From Thalassiosira profunda (Eukaryota; Bacillariophyta; Thalassiosirophyceae; Thalassiosirales; Thalassiosiraceae), in contig JALLAP010000233.1 in the NCBI GenBank assembly GCA_036939355.1, positions 1 to 16,051 of the forward strand: DNA of 16,051 bases, in the 5' to 3' direction. Made by a program: the position numbers and the translations under genes. A model generated the notes under the pieces. The model had not been told where the DNA came from and made no database searches. It saw only the letters and a program-made list of their open reading frames with translations. Shown one piece after another: positions 7,050-15,951 of the stretch; position 1 is the first letter of the stretch; every line of letters starts with the position of its first letter.

Positions 7050-8915
7050 ATGGACCGCGGGTATCAGCCCGGCGTCGATGTTCCTCCGCCCCCGGAGCCC
7101 GGTCTCTACCACAATTTGAACTCCCAAGCTGTGCTACTCGGTGTCTGCCGCAATGACCCGAGTATTGTTGGCCTATCCATTTACTCTTTTGGGGGACTCT
7201 CCGGCGACTGGTGGAGAAGAGCCGGGGAAGCCATTGGCAAGAATTCTCGGCTTGAGTCACTGGAAATAGCAGATCTGAGGACGGGAGACTTCATCACGCT
7301 TTGCCGTGGAGTTGCGGAGAACAGGTCCATCCGGGACCTATTTGTATTGGGTTGCGAGCTCACAGATGACTTTTTCGCCATCATGTCGCCTTTCTTTGAT
7401 CAAAAGTGCAATTTGCGCTCCATCGGTTTTGAAGGTTGCCTCTTGAATGAAGGGGGGAGGCTTCATTCGCTTGCATCGTTGCTGTCGAAATGTAAGGAGA
7501 AGTCCTTGGTGAATGTAGAGCTCGGCGACAATCAGATTGATGACGAGGTGGCAGCTGAGTTCATCGAGACGACTTTGTGCCAATACGATGATTTGACAAA
7601 GCTTGAATTGGGGGTGAACCGAATCGGACGAGATGGGTGCATTGCCATGGCGCGGCTTCTCAACAATCCAAAGCGAAGATTTGGATTGCAGGAGCTTGAT
7701 TTTTCTCGCAACACGCAAATGACTGACGAATGTATTGCCATCTTGAGCAATGCATTGATTGAGTCCAACACCGTCAAAAAGTTGGACTTGTCTGACCTCA
7801 ATATGCAGCGCATCACGCCGACGGGCTGGTGTATTTTTGCAACAGTCCTTTACACTCCTGGGTGCTCATTGCAAAAATTCCGTCTCAATGGGGCTGCACT
7901 TGACGACATATCCATCAGCGCGCTGGCACATGCTTTGAAAGTCAATTCCTCATTGCAGGAGTTTGCCCTCTGTGGCATTCAATCCTCTATTACAGACGCC
8001 GGGTGGAGGTCTCTTTCTGAAGGTTTGGCAGGCCCAAACTCTGTACTGGAAGAGCTGACTTTGTTTAACTGTGGCATCACTGATGAGGCAGCTATCGCAA
8101 TAGCAAATGCCTCTGCAAGTCACTGCACTTTGAAGCGCCTGAATCTGGGGTTGAATCGGTTCGTGACCCCTGAAGGATGGACGAGATTCTTCAATATCTT
8201 GCTGGATTCTGAGTTGGTATTGGATGAACTCCGCCTCGCCGCCATTAATATCAACGATGACGTAGCAGTTGCGACGGCTGAGTTCGCCCGCAGGAGCACT
8301 TCTTTGAAGAAGCTTGACCTGGTCTGCTGTGATGGCGTTAGCAGCGCCGGGTGGCAACATGTCATCACGACTCTTGTTCAAAACCCAAACTCCACACTAC
8401 CGCACCTCACCCTAGGCGATGGCATGAATGATGATGTGGCAATCAGTCTCGCAACTGCCTTGGTGAACAACACCTCCTTGAAGAAATGCACCTTTGGTGA
8501 AGGTCGAATCGGGAGTATGGGGTTCAACGCATTGTTCCATGCCCTTTGCGATACGTCCAGCATCAACGGTACATATTCGTCCAATCACACGTTTCAGGAA
8601 ATCGTGTTTCACGTCAATGTGGGGCGTCGTGACGTTTCTACCGTGTTGACAATGAATAGAAACGACAACAAGCGCGAAGTGGCTCGTCAAAAGATCCTGA
8701 AATACCACTTTTCTGAGCATTTGGTTGACGCAAACCTTGAGGCCTTTACTAGCATGGAATGGGAGCTTTTGCCTCAAGCTATCGAATGGATTGGTAGAAA
8801 TGCCCTTGGATCCTCACTGCTCTACCAACTGGCACGAGGTATGCCTACTCTATTTGAATCAGGCGTAAAGAGTCGAGTTGCAGAGGCAAAGCACAATTTT
8901 GGAGAGGCCAAGTGA
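7050..8915 (+). CDS. RNI-type leucine-rich repeat protein
   Basis: The 621-residue intronless frame starts at the first in-frame ATG, 7050. The frame is open for 26 codons upstream but has no ATG there. After a short Pro-rich head, residues about 60-495 are leucine-rich repeats of the ribonuclease-inhibitor type, LxxLxLxxNxIxDEGxxAxAxAL-like. A longer period is clear: a Gly-Trp pair recurs at Trp 260, 319, 377 and 435, spacings of 59, 58 and 58 residues, so two repeats make one unit. Residues about 500-605 are a non-LRR tail: DTSSINGTYSSNHTFQEI, then a basic VARQKILKYHF, then a PQAIEWIGR and SLLYQLARGMPTLF ending. I recall this tail from predicted diatom LRR proteins. No signal peptide or membrane segment is seen, so an intracellular binding role is likely. 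It converges on the cathepsin gene across 88 bases. Confidence 0.88.
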   Translation: MDRGYQPGVDVPPPPEPGLYHNLNSQAVLLGVCRNDPSIVGLSIYSFGGLSGDWWRRAGEAIGKNSRLESLEIADLRTGDFITLCRGVAENRSIRDLFVLGCELTDDFFAIMSPFFDQKCNLRSIGFEGCLLNEGGRLHSLASLLSKCKEKSLVNVELGDNQIDDEVAAEFIETTLCQYDDLTKLELGVNRIGRDGCIAMARLLNNPKRRFGLQELDFSRNTQMTDECIAILSNALIESNTVKKLDLSDLNMQRITPTGWCIFATVLYTPGCSLQKFRLNGAALDDISISALAHALKVNSSLQEFALCGIQSSITDAGWRSLSEGLAGPNSVLEELTLFNCGITDEAAIAIANASASHCTLKRLNLGLNRFVTPEGWTRFFNILLDSELVLDELRLAAININDDVAVATAEFARRSTSLKKLDLVCCDGVSSAGWQHVITTLVQNPNSTLPHLTLGDGMNDDVAISLATALVNNTSLKKCTFGEGRIGSMGFNALFHALCDTSSINGTYSSNHTFQEIVFHVNVGRRDVSTVLTMNRNDNKREVARQKILKYHFSEHLVDANLEAFTSMEWELLPQAIEWIGRNALGSSLLYQLARGMPTLFESGVKSRVAEAKHNFGEAK

Positions 8916-9003
8916 AAGACCTGTCAACTCGCAATTTGCGTCAAGAACATCTATGTTACAATTAAAAGGTACCAGCACAAACTCCACTTGGTCCAAGGCT
9001 CCT

Positions 9004-10526
9004 CTATCTCAGTTGCACCGCCGCCACGTCCGCCGACGGATCAATATAAGTATCGTGGCAATCGTCCCCACTCGTCATCCACGCTCTCGGTGTGGCCCAA
9101 GCAAAATTGTCCTCCACTCCCAGAAGGTTCCTTCCCAGTTCGATCCGGAAGAATCCCATCTCGCCCCAATACTGACCTGGAAAATGAAAACCGTCAGCGT
9201 CAGGGCTTGTCGTTGTAAGGCAAAACGTCCAAATGCACCAATTAGGACAACACTCACCCCAAGAGTTCCTGATGATCCAGTGTTGCCGGTCCCGAGCCTG
9301 ATTGTACCCCCACCCCACGATGCTCACGCCTGATGGCGATAGAAAGTTGTGAGCAACCAGAAAGAGTGGAAGTCACGTCGATAAATACGAGAACTTACCG
9401 TGATTGTGGTGCACATCCAGCATGGCCGGATCGTCGTCCGAGCCGAGGATGCCACCGGTGTAGTTCATGAGGGGTTCCCTGCGTTTGAAGAGCGACCAAC
9501 AATCAATGAGACGTGAGCATTCCGCCTAAGTGGTGCCGATAAAAGAAGGGCACCGCCATCCACTGCACTCACGCGTTGATCGACGTCTTGATCGGTCCCC
9601 GGGCGTAAATCTCCGCCTTGACCGCNCGCCATCCACTGCACTCACGCGTTGATCGACGTCTTGATCGGTCCCCGGGCGTAAATCTCCGCCTTGACCGCAT
9701 GGATGTCCCCCGGCGCGATGCTCCCGAATTCGGCAATCGTCACATTTGGTATTCTACCCTGCGGTATCGCGCGACACCCGTATGCGTCCCTCGCGGCCTC
9801 GTCTCCATCACTGCCCCCCGTCCCCCGCACCAACGGATTGTCTGCAGCCTCCGAAGAGAAGCCATCGCACGTCCGACACACGTTCCAGGAGTCGCACGTC
9901 GTCAACCCCCGCACCTGGGGGCATATACCCTCGTCGCTGTCGTCCGAGCAGGCAATGTAGCCGACGCACGTGTCTTCCGGCACAAATCCCAACGTCGAGT
10001 GAATGTATTCGTACGCGCGGAGGGAGTTCCCCCCGTGGCACGAGAGGTGTTGGTGCGGCTCATCCGATTTGGGGCCGCAGTTGAGGAGGTATTGGACCGA
10101 GAGATCGATATCTGGCCCGGGAGGAGGGCCCAATTCTCCCAATAATGATTGCGGAATGTCGTTCGATGTCTCTTTGCCGTCTCCCATCTCCGCATCCGCC
10201 TTTTGATGCGTATTGCAATTGTTTCGAGGACCGCGATAGCTCCGCGCGATCTTCACCCGATCAGCGAGCGCACTCAAGGCGGCGTGGGCCCAGCAGCTCC
10301 CGCAATATTGGGGAATGTGCTGGTTGCGCATGCGGGTAAGGTAGGAATACCCGTTGACGTTCTGCCACGTGAATTCTCGCGGGAGGGCGTTGGCGTCGAC
10401 GTAGGTGTGGGGCCGGGGGCTGCGGATGTTTTCGAGGTGGGGCGGCGGCGGGTAGGGGATTGGGATCTCCTGCGCCGCCGCGAGGGTGATACACAGCCCG
10501 GCAAGGAGGATGGGTCGGGCGCCCAT
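9004..10526 (-). CDS. CTSZ: Cathepsin X/Z-like cysteine carboxypeptidase, four exons
   Basis: Exons on the minus strand are 10526-9646, 9478-9399, 9329-9258 and 9176-9004, giving 401 residues; all junctions are GT..AG and keep frame. Cathepsin X (C1A family) removes C-terminal residues in lysosomes or outside the cell. MGARPILLAGLCITLAAA is a signal peptide. RPHTYVDANALPREFTWQNV (residues 38-57) aligns with the end of the human propeptide and the mature start, and NQHIPQYCGSCWAH has the HIP loop unique to cathepsin X. Catalytic Cys78, His320 (HNHGVSIVGWG) and Asn342 (RNSWG) are present. The propeptide has no cysteine. Inserts of roughly 36 residues before DLSVQYLLNC, and further acidic and Gly-rich residues later, make it longer than the human enzyme (303). 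An ATG at 10592 adds 22 residues. Intron 1 contains a scaffold seam (N at 9626); the true intron is about 94 bases. Confidence 0.9.
9554..9698. repeat. Unmerged contig overlap around N at 9626
   Basis: Bases 9554-9625 and 9627-9698 are identical 72-base copies flanking a single N. Each copy carries the end of cathepsin exon 1 and the start of intron 1, so reading both would duplicate part of an exon. Removing one copy leaves a normal 94-base intron. This is the signature of two contigs whose overlapping ends were joined without merging. Confidence 0.93.
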
Positions 10527-11014
10527 GGTTGCGTCGGGGAAAGCTGCAGTGGCGCAGAGGCAGAGGAGGTTGAGAACATGAGATATGAGCATCAAACATT
10601 ATTATTTGCACCCAACGACGCCGAGGTCCTCCACCGCCACACTTCCACCCGCACCGTCTGGGTCACGATGGCGGTCCAACTCACCCGGACGAGGACNGGT
10701 CCTCCACCGCCACACTTCCACCCGCACCGTCTGGGTCACGATGGCGGTCCAAACTCACCCGGACGAGGACGCGGCGCGTTAGGGGTGCTTGGGGACGCGG
10801 CCGCGAGCTTGGAGGCGCCGGGGGCGGGCTAGCTGGTGGGCGCGTTGGTGAAATTTTAGGAGTCGCGGACGTACGGATGGATGGATGGCGACAAGTAGAG
10901 GCGATTTTGCGATTTGCGAACCCTCCGGCCGCACCCATCCATCGTAGAAGCGGGCAACGATGAACTGCCTGCTATCTGAAGCAACGCGCGGGTAGACGGG
11001 CCGCCGGGGACAAT
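10527..11014. promoter_or_regulatory. Divergent spacer between cathepsin and next gene
   Basis: These 488 bases (about 415 after removing the duplicated overlap) separate the starts of the cathepsin gene and the gene at 11015. They must contain both promoters. Apart from the scaffold seam at 10625-10770, I see a short GGAT run near 10874-10885 with its complement ATCC near 10935-10942, and no clear TATA box, RNA gene or further coding sequence. The in-frame ATG at 10592 could place the cathepsin start slightly inside this stretch. Confidence 0.45.
10625..10770. repeat. Second unmerged contig overlap around N at 10697
   Basis: Bases 10625-10696 (72 bases) and 10698-10770 (73 bases) are the same sequence apart from one extra A in a short A run, and they flank a single N. 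As at 9626 this points to an unmerged contig overlap. The two seams bound a contig of about 1.07 kb that holds cathepsin exon 1. The one-base difference could be a sequencing error or an allelic difference. Confidence 0.92.
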
Positions 11015-12355
11015 ATGGGGGCGGCGCTTTCCCGGCCGCAGCCGCCAATTACGGCGGAGGAGCGCCTTGCCTCTATCCGGCAGCTGGGCGTTGATTTCTC
11101 GGCGCACATCAAAACATCACCGGGCGCGGTTCTGCCACCGGAACTCCGCCTTGGGGTTGCCGTCTGCGCCCGCGACGCCCTGCTCAAATGTGGTGGCTGC
11201 AGACAGTTTCTCGAGGGAGCGGTATGTCTGCGGCCTGGCTCGAGTTTCTATGAAGTGTGCGGCGAGTTGCAACATGAGCCCGCATTTTCATTGTCGCCTG
11301 ATGCAAACTGGAGCGACGATGTCCGGGCGTGTCTCGTGAACATCGTCCACGCCGTGATTTGCCACCAGAGCCGGCTCGATAAGATCTGGTACGACGATAC
11401 CATCGATGCTTTGCAGAGCTGTGGCGTGCTTGACGATTACGCAGAGCAGCTCGGATGCAAAGGCGATCCGGATGAGATGAAACTGGCAGCCCACGCAGCC
11501 TTCTCGGAGATCGTGCTGCTCGCCGGCATGTCGGAGGGGCTATATGCCACTTTTCTGGCGTTAGGCGTCGATCCACCCCCGCTGCCGCTGTGGGAGGATA
11601 TGAAGAAGGCTCCAAAACCTCTCAATCTCCGTTTCTCGTCTCTGCTACGGAAAGTCCGGAGGAACGAGAATGAGGCTCAAACTCCGTACTTTCAGCTCTG
11701 GGATGTGAACAAGAATAGTTCTGAATACGCCAGGGTAGGGGACGAGGTTTGGGGGAAGATATCTCGTGTTCCCCTGCCGGATGTGTGCCTCCGCTTCTCT
11801 CCGGGCGATGTCTCGTTTTTCGAATCGAGGTATTCAGACACGCTCTACGTGAAGGCGCCGAGCGAGGTACTCTTCATCGACAGCTTGGATCCGATGACTC
11901 ACTGTGCATCAGTATCTCGATTTGATTTGGAGACGATCTCCACGGCCGTGGCAGTGGGCCACGAGTGCGATTTCTGAGCTGTAGCTCACGGCCAGTTGAA
12001 GGGAGTGGCGTCCGATCGACTTGGCAGTGAGAAGCGCGAGAATGCGTTGATAGAGCTTGGCACCGCAATTTCAACTCTACCATTGGGTGTTGAGAGGGTT
12101 CAGCGCGCCTTTTGGAACGTAAAGGAAGTGGGCGGGATAGAACTGGCGATCGAGGCAGCGGCAGTGGCTGGATCGTTCGAGGCCACTACGAAAGTTATCG
12201 ATGCCACAGGGCGCCAGCTTCCTCCTCCCGCAGCACAAAAAGTGATGACGGTGATGCTGGTTGCGCTGAAGCATCGGCTTCCTATCGCAATGGGGCTTGG
12301 TGCAGTTGTCGCTGCATTTGCTGCATCTCGACTGGCAACCGTTGGATATCGTTGA
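11015..12355 (+). CDS. Two-exon protein, tentatively AhpD-like, tail anchored
   Basis: A frame from the ATG at 11015 meets TGA at 11975, then stays open in the same frame to 12355 with no ATG near its beginning. An intron at 11912-11995 (84 bases, GTATCT..GGCCAG, phase 0) removes the stop and gives 418 residues. A donor at 11867 (GAG|GTACTC) also keeps frame. MGAALS fits an N-myristoylation signal. Residues 56-63 carry KCGGC, a CxxC pair. VHAVICHQSRLDKIWYD then AAFSEIVLLAGMSEGLYATFLALGVDPPPLP resemble AhpD/carboxymuconolactone-decarboxylase-like helices. AIEAAAVAGSFEATTKVIDATG in exon 2 looks like a second such half, which supports joining the exons. Residues about 394-412 are one C-terminal hydrophobic helix. 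Peroxidase-type chemistry is possible but unproven. It is divergent from the cathepsin gene. Confidence 0.6.
11912..11995 (+). other. Predicted 84-base intron removing an in-frame TGA
   Basis: The donor GTATCT at 11912 and the acceptor GCCAG ending at 11995 are both at codon boundaries. The length is divisible by three and matches the other introns here (69 to 94 bases). A CTCAC branch-like motif lies just before the acceptor. The alternative donor at 11867 gives a 129-base intron. A transcript is needed to choose between them. Confidence 0.55.
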
Positions 12356-12695
12356 GCAAAGAGCTTTGGTATGAATGACAACAACTTGAAGCTGACAAAC
12401 CAGGCTTCATCTGTTTGATAATACCTACCGCTCTAGAGCAAGCAAGTTTCATTAGCTCATGCCCACAGGAAACATATCGTCTACTACAGCATTGGATACC
12501 GGAGGGGTGCGAAGAAGAAGCCTCAGCAGCTCTCACAGGCCTCAGCGAGTTGGCTACCTACTGAATCGTACCGTAAAGTACCCAGCTAAAAACGTTGCTT
12601 GCTTGCAAAATCGCAACGCGGCCACTTCTTGTATGTGGGTGAGCTGCGTGCGCGGGCGTGGGCGGAGTTGGACCGGCCCGCCTCCCATAGCAGCC
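12356..12695 (+). promoter_or_regulatory. Spacer upstream of the GT32 gene
   Basis: These 340 bases lie between the stop of the tentative AhpD-like gene and the chosen start of the glycosyltransferase. They should hold the 3' end of the first transcript and the promoter and 5' untranslated region of the second. The glycosyltransferase frame is open back to an ATG at 12459, but that 79-residue extension is Arg- and Ser-rich, without domain character, and would precede the membrane anchor. I see no other feature. Confidence 0.45.
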
Positions 12696-14039
12696 ATGAA
12701 GGACGCGCCGTCCTCTGCCAGAGTGGCCCGGTCGTCCAGCAATGTTGGCAGCGGCAACGGTGTCAGCGGTGGGGGTGGCAGCGCCGACGCTGGAGGCGCA
12801 CCCAAACTCGTCTCCACGCGGCCATTCCGCCTCTTCCTCAAACTTGGGCTCCTGGCCATGGCCGCCTTCCACTTCGCGTGGGTGGGCAAGCAATTGTCCG
12901 CATTGGGCACGCACGGCGCTTATGAGGATCTGTTCATCGCGCCCGAGTATACAAACGAGCACTCGCGGGACCTCTCGGCATCGAGCAAATCGCCGTTCGA
13001 TCCGCGGGGGAGGAAGTTGCCCAGCCATCCCTCTCCCAACGCCGAATTGCAGGAGCTCGTCTCCTCGCACACAAAATACGACTGTCCCGAGGGATTGGTG
13101 TACGTGGACGATCACATATTGCCCGACAATGTGACGCATCCGATGGGGCGGAAAATACCGCGCTTATTTCACATCACGGCCAAATCGCGGTGCATGACGG
13201 AGGCGTTTGCGTGGAATGTGGAAAAGTGGAAGACGCGGCTGGGGTCCAAATACTCGATCTACATTCACGACGACGAGGCGGTGAACAAGTTCATTTATCA
13301 GAAGCGGTGGATGGAATTTCCGGATCTCAAGGAGGTGATGGCGTGCGTTACCGCCGGGGTGAGATTGGTGCACATCTTGTGCACTTTCTTTTGTTTAATA
13401 CGAGGGCGCACAATTCATCTCTCATGCGTTCCACTTGCAATTTAGGCGGCGAAGGCGGACATATGGCGATACATCATGGTGTGGGAATACGGCGGCGTGT
13501 ACAGCGACATGGACAGCAGCCCAAACAAATTCGACGTCGACAGCATCACGGACGCGGACGACGCCTTCTTTCCCCTGGAGATGCTGGGCATACCCGCCCA
13601 ATACTGGTTCGCGGCCAGTCCCCGCCACCCGGTCATGTACTTGAGCGCACGCCACGCGCTCATGATGATGGCCTTTCGGGACGACATATCGAACAACAAC
13701 GCCGCCAAAACGACAGGGCCGGGGGCGTACAAAACGGGATTCATCCTGTTCCAGCAATTCGCGGGGATCGACACGAACGGATACGTCGACGAGGGACTGT
13801 ACACCGGGGCGCACGGACGGACCGTGAGGGTGGTGGGATCGAAGGCCAATGCGAACCAGTGGATCATCAGAGAGGGGGTGAAGGGGAAGGGGGGCAACTA
13901 CAAGCAAATGGGCATGACCCACTTTCATTCTAGTCGAGGACGGTTCAAAGAGCTGCATCAAAATCAGGTGGTGGGGTGTCTGGACCAGCGATACAAGATG
14001 CACGTCGATTTTGCGGCAGACTGGGTCAACATTGTCTGA
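12696..14039 (+). CDS. Och1-like GT32 glycosyltransferase, two exons
   Basis: Exons 12696-13358 and 13446-14039 join across an 87-base phase-0 intron (GTGAGA..TTTAG) to give 418 residues. GT32 enzymes such as yeast Och1 transfer a sugar, often mannose from GDP-mannose, in the Golgi lumen. Residues 1-42 are Ser- and Gly-rich, and about 46-64 are a membrane anchor, giving type II topology. KIPRLFHITAKS at 153-164 is the usual IPK-x-x-H-like entry strand. KADIWRYIMVWEYGGVYSDMD spans the splice-adjacent region and contains the metal-binding DxD at 242-244. The rest, to WVNIV, is typical acceptor-side sequence. The intron lies just before the DxD motif, and joining the exons restores the ADIWRY block, which supports the splice. 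The start at 12696 has a good context (GCAGCCATGA); ATG 12459 is less likely. The sugar specificity cannot be read. Confidence 0.88.
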
Positions 14040-14265
14040 CGGAGGAACGGGAGCTACAAATGTTCGTGCGATGCCGAGTCAGTGCATGGATCACGGATCT
14101 GCTGGCTACGTCTACAGAGGCAGATTGGACCGGGCAGTACGATACCAGCCTTGGGCCTTGTATCGATCAATCAAAATGGATGAGAAGCTAGTAAGTTATT
14201 ACCCACACCTACTAGCTCAACTCTTCCCCCCCCTTTTGTACATTTCATGTTCGGATGCTTCAGAA
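14040..14265. other. Convergent spacer between GT32 and modular gene
   Basis: This 226-base gap separates two converging stop codons. A C run of about nine bases near 14226-14234 is the only notable composition feature. No RNA gene, repeat or coding sequence is apparent. It likely holds the 3' untranslated ends of both transcripts. Confidence 0.4.
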
Positions 14266-15951
14266 TCAAGGCAACAGCATGCCTGCGATCTCTATCTCGG
14301 CAAACTGAATCTTGCTCCTATCCCGCTGCCTCGGCTCGTTGACGGAAAATCGATACTCCAGGTAAGGATCACTGTGGCTGGGGAAACCGACTTCAGTCGA
14401 AACAAGGCCAGGATCTGCCACGTCGTACGTAGAGGACACCACTCTGGTGCCATCGTTCGCGTTCCTACCAAGTCCTTCTTCAACCCCAGGGAATACAGCC
14501 TCGTTGGCGATCGTTTCCCACGGGGCTAAGGCATCCGTGCGACCTTCCAACGTGAAGATTTTAGGATCGCACGCATTGCAACCATTGGCAGTGAAAAGGC
14601 GAATCTTTTTTGGGATGGATAGCTGGCCATGGCCCGGGCTGAACGTGAGGCTGAAGGTCAAGGTAGAGTTGTCAGGATCCAGTCCTGTCCTGTCGCACCA
14701 GTACTTTTTGCAGGAACCATCGATCGCCTTGGATGTGCCAGACCCACCAACGCACCCAGACCTTTCGATCGAGCTGCCCTCAAGGATATTTGCTACTAGC
14801 TCTCCGTTATTGGGCAAGCCAGCTGTCGGATGGTCTGTGGGACTCGCAGTCGGAGACAGAGACGGTCGATTCGTCGGGCTCGTTGATGGTGGATCTGTCG
14901 GACTGACCGTGGGCGGCGAAGTGGGCTTCTTCGTCGGAGAAACCTGTGTCAACACATAATCATGCAGAGGGAGGCATTAGTGAGCGCCGTATTCAGAGGA
15001 AGACATTTCCGATAGAACATTTTACTTACCGATGGCGAGTCAGTCGGCGACACCGTCGGGCTCCGCGAAGGGGCAAGCGTGGGGCTAACGCTGGGTTCGG
15101 GCGGCAGGATCATGCCCGGGAATTCGAGCTCCGTCCTGTAACGAGATGAGAAATGAATGAGCAAAAGAGGCAAATTCAGTACAAAGGCGAAATGTGGTGA
15201 GGATCTTACCAGCGAATGTGATTCGTAGGGTTCCCGGATACCGGGTTCATGTTTCGGTTGGCCAGCTCGAGCTTGTAGTCCAAGTAGGCATCACTGTGGC
15301 CGTGGTAGCGGACCTCGGTGTATGTCAGACTATCATCGCCAGATTCGTACGTCGACGTGACATTCTCGCCATCTACATTCCGACCAGTCCCTGAGTTCCA
15401 GGGAAGATCGCCCTCATGCGCGAGCTCCCACTCTGCAGTGGCATTGACGCGCCCCCACATTTTGTAAGACTTGATATCTGAAGTAGTAGATAGAAAGAAG
15501 AGCCATGCCATGAGTGGACGAGTATGAGGCATCAGCGGAAGAATGGATCAAACCAAAGCTCACCGCAATTGTAGCAGACATCGGATGGATACACTCGGAA
15601 ACCCTTTATGATTGTCAGTTTCCCGTGCGAGGGAGTGATGATGACTCCTTGAGTCACTTCTTGGTGTAGGACTTTGTTGGCATCGCGTCTATCGCATGTG
15701 TATCTTCCAGTCTTGCCATCAAACGACTTCCAGATATTGCCCTGAGATTTGCAGCCATATGTGACGATGTAAGGCGCATCTTCATCGGCAAAGACATTCG
15801 CCACGAGCGCTCCATCGTCAGGCAAATCGGCTGTTGGATGCTCCGATGGACTGTAGCTGGGATACGCCGACGGACTGTCGGACGGCGACTTTGTCGGGCT
15901 GGTAGTCGGGCTGACGGTGGGCGGTGAGGTGGGCTTCTTCGTCGGAGAGAC
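14266..15951 (-). repeat. Tandem duplicated exon modules in the modular gene
   Basis: Two modules are present: 14943-14266 and 15951-15030. Their linker starts are nearly identical in DNA over about 45 bases, which suggests fairly recent duplication. The partial exon at the edge ends CTCGCCATCG before GTAAGT, exactly as the exon ending at 15030 does, so at least one more module should lie to the right. Each module is flanked by phase-0 introns, which permits duplication without frameshift. Confidence 0.75.

Noticed and set aside
9554..9698. A genuine 72-base tandem duplication or site-specific insertion scar.
   Set aside because: The copies flank a single N and a second seam of the same length exists; the merged sequence gives a normal intron.
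9618..10145. Plus-strand frames across the cathepsin exon and the N at 9626.
   Set aside because: They read through an assembly seam opposite a well-supported cathepsin exon.
10526..10592. The upstream ATG at 10592 as cathepsin start.
   Set aside because: It would place a second hydrophobic stretch after the first; the ATG at 10526 alone gives a textbook signal peptide. It is kept only as an alternative.
11975..11977. TGA as a selenocysteine codon.
   Set aside because: The context (ECDF before, AVAHG after) is unlike known selenoprotein motifs, I could not recognise a SECIS element by eye, and a frame-preserving intron explains it more simply.
12459..12695. A 79-residue N-terminal extension of the GT32 protein.
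   Set aside because: Arg- and Ser-rich with no family resemblance, and the ATG at 12696 is in better context just before the membrane anchor.
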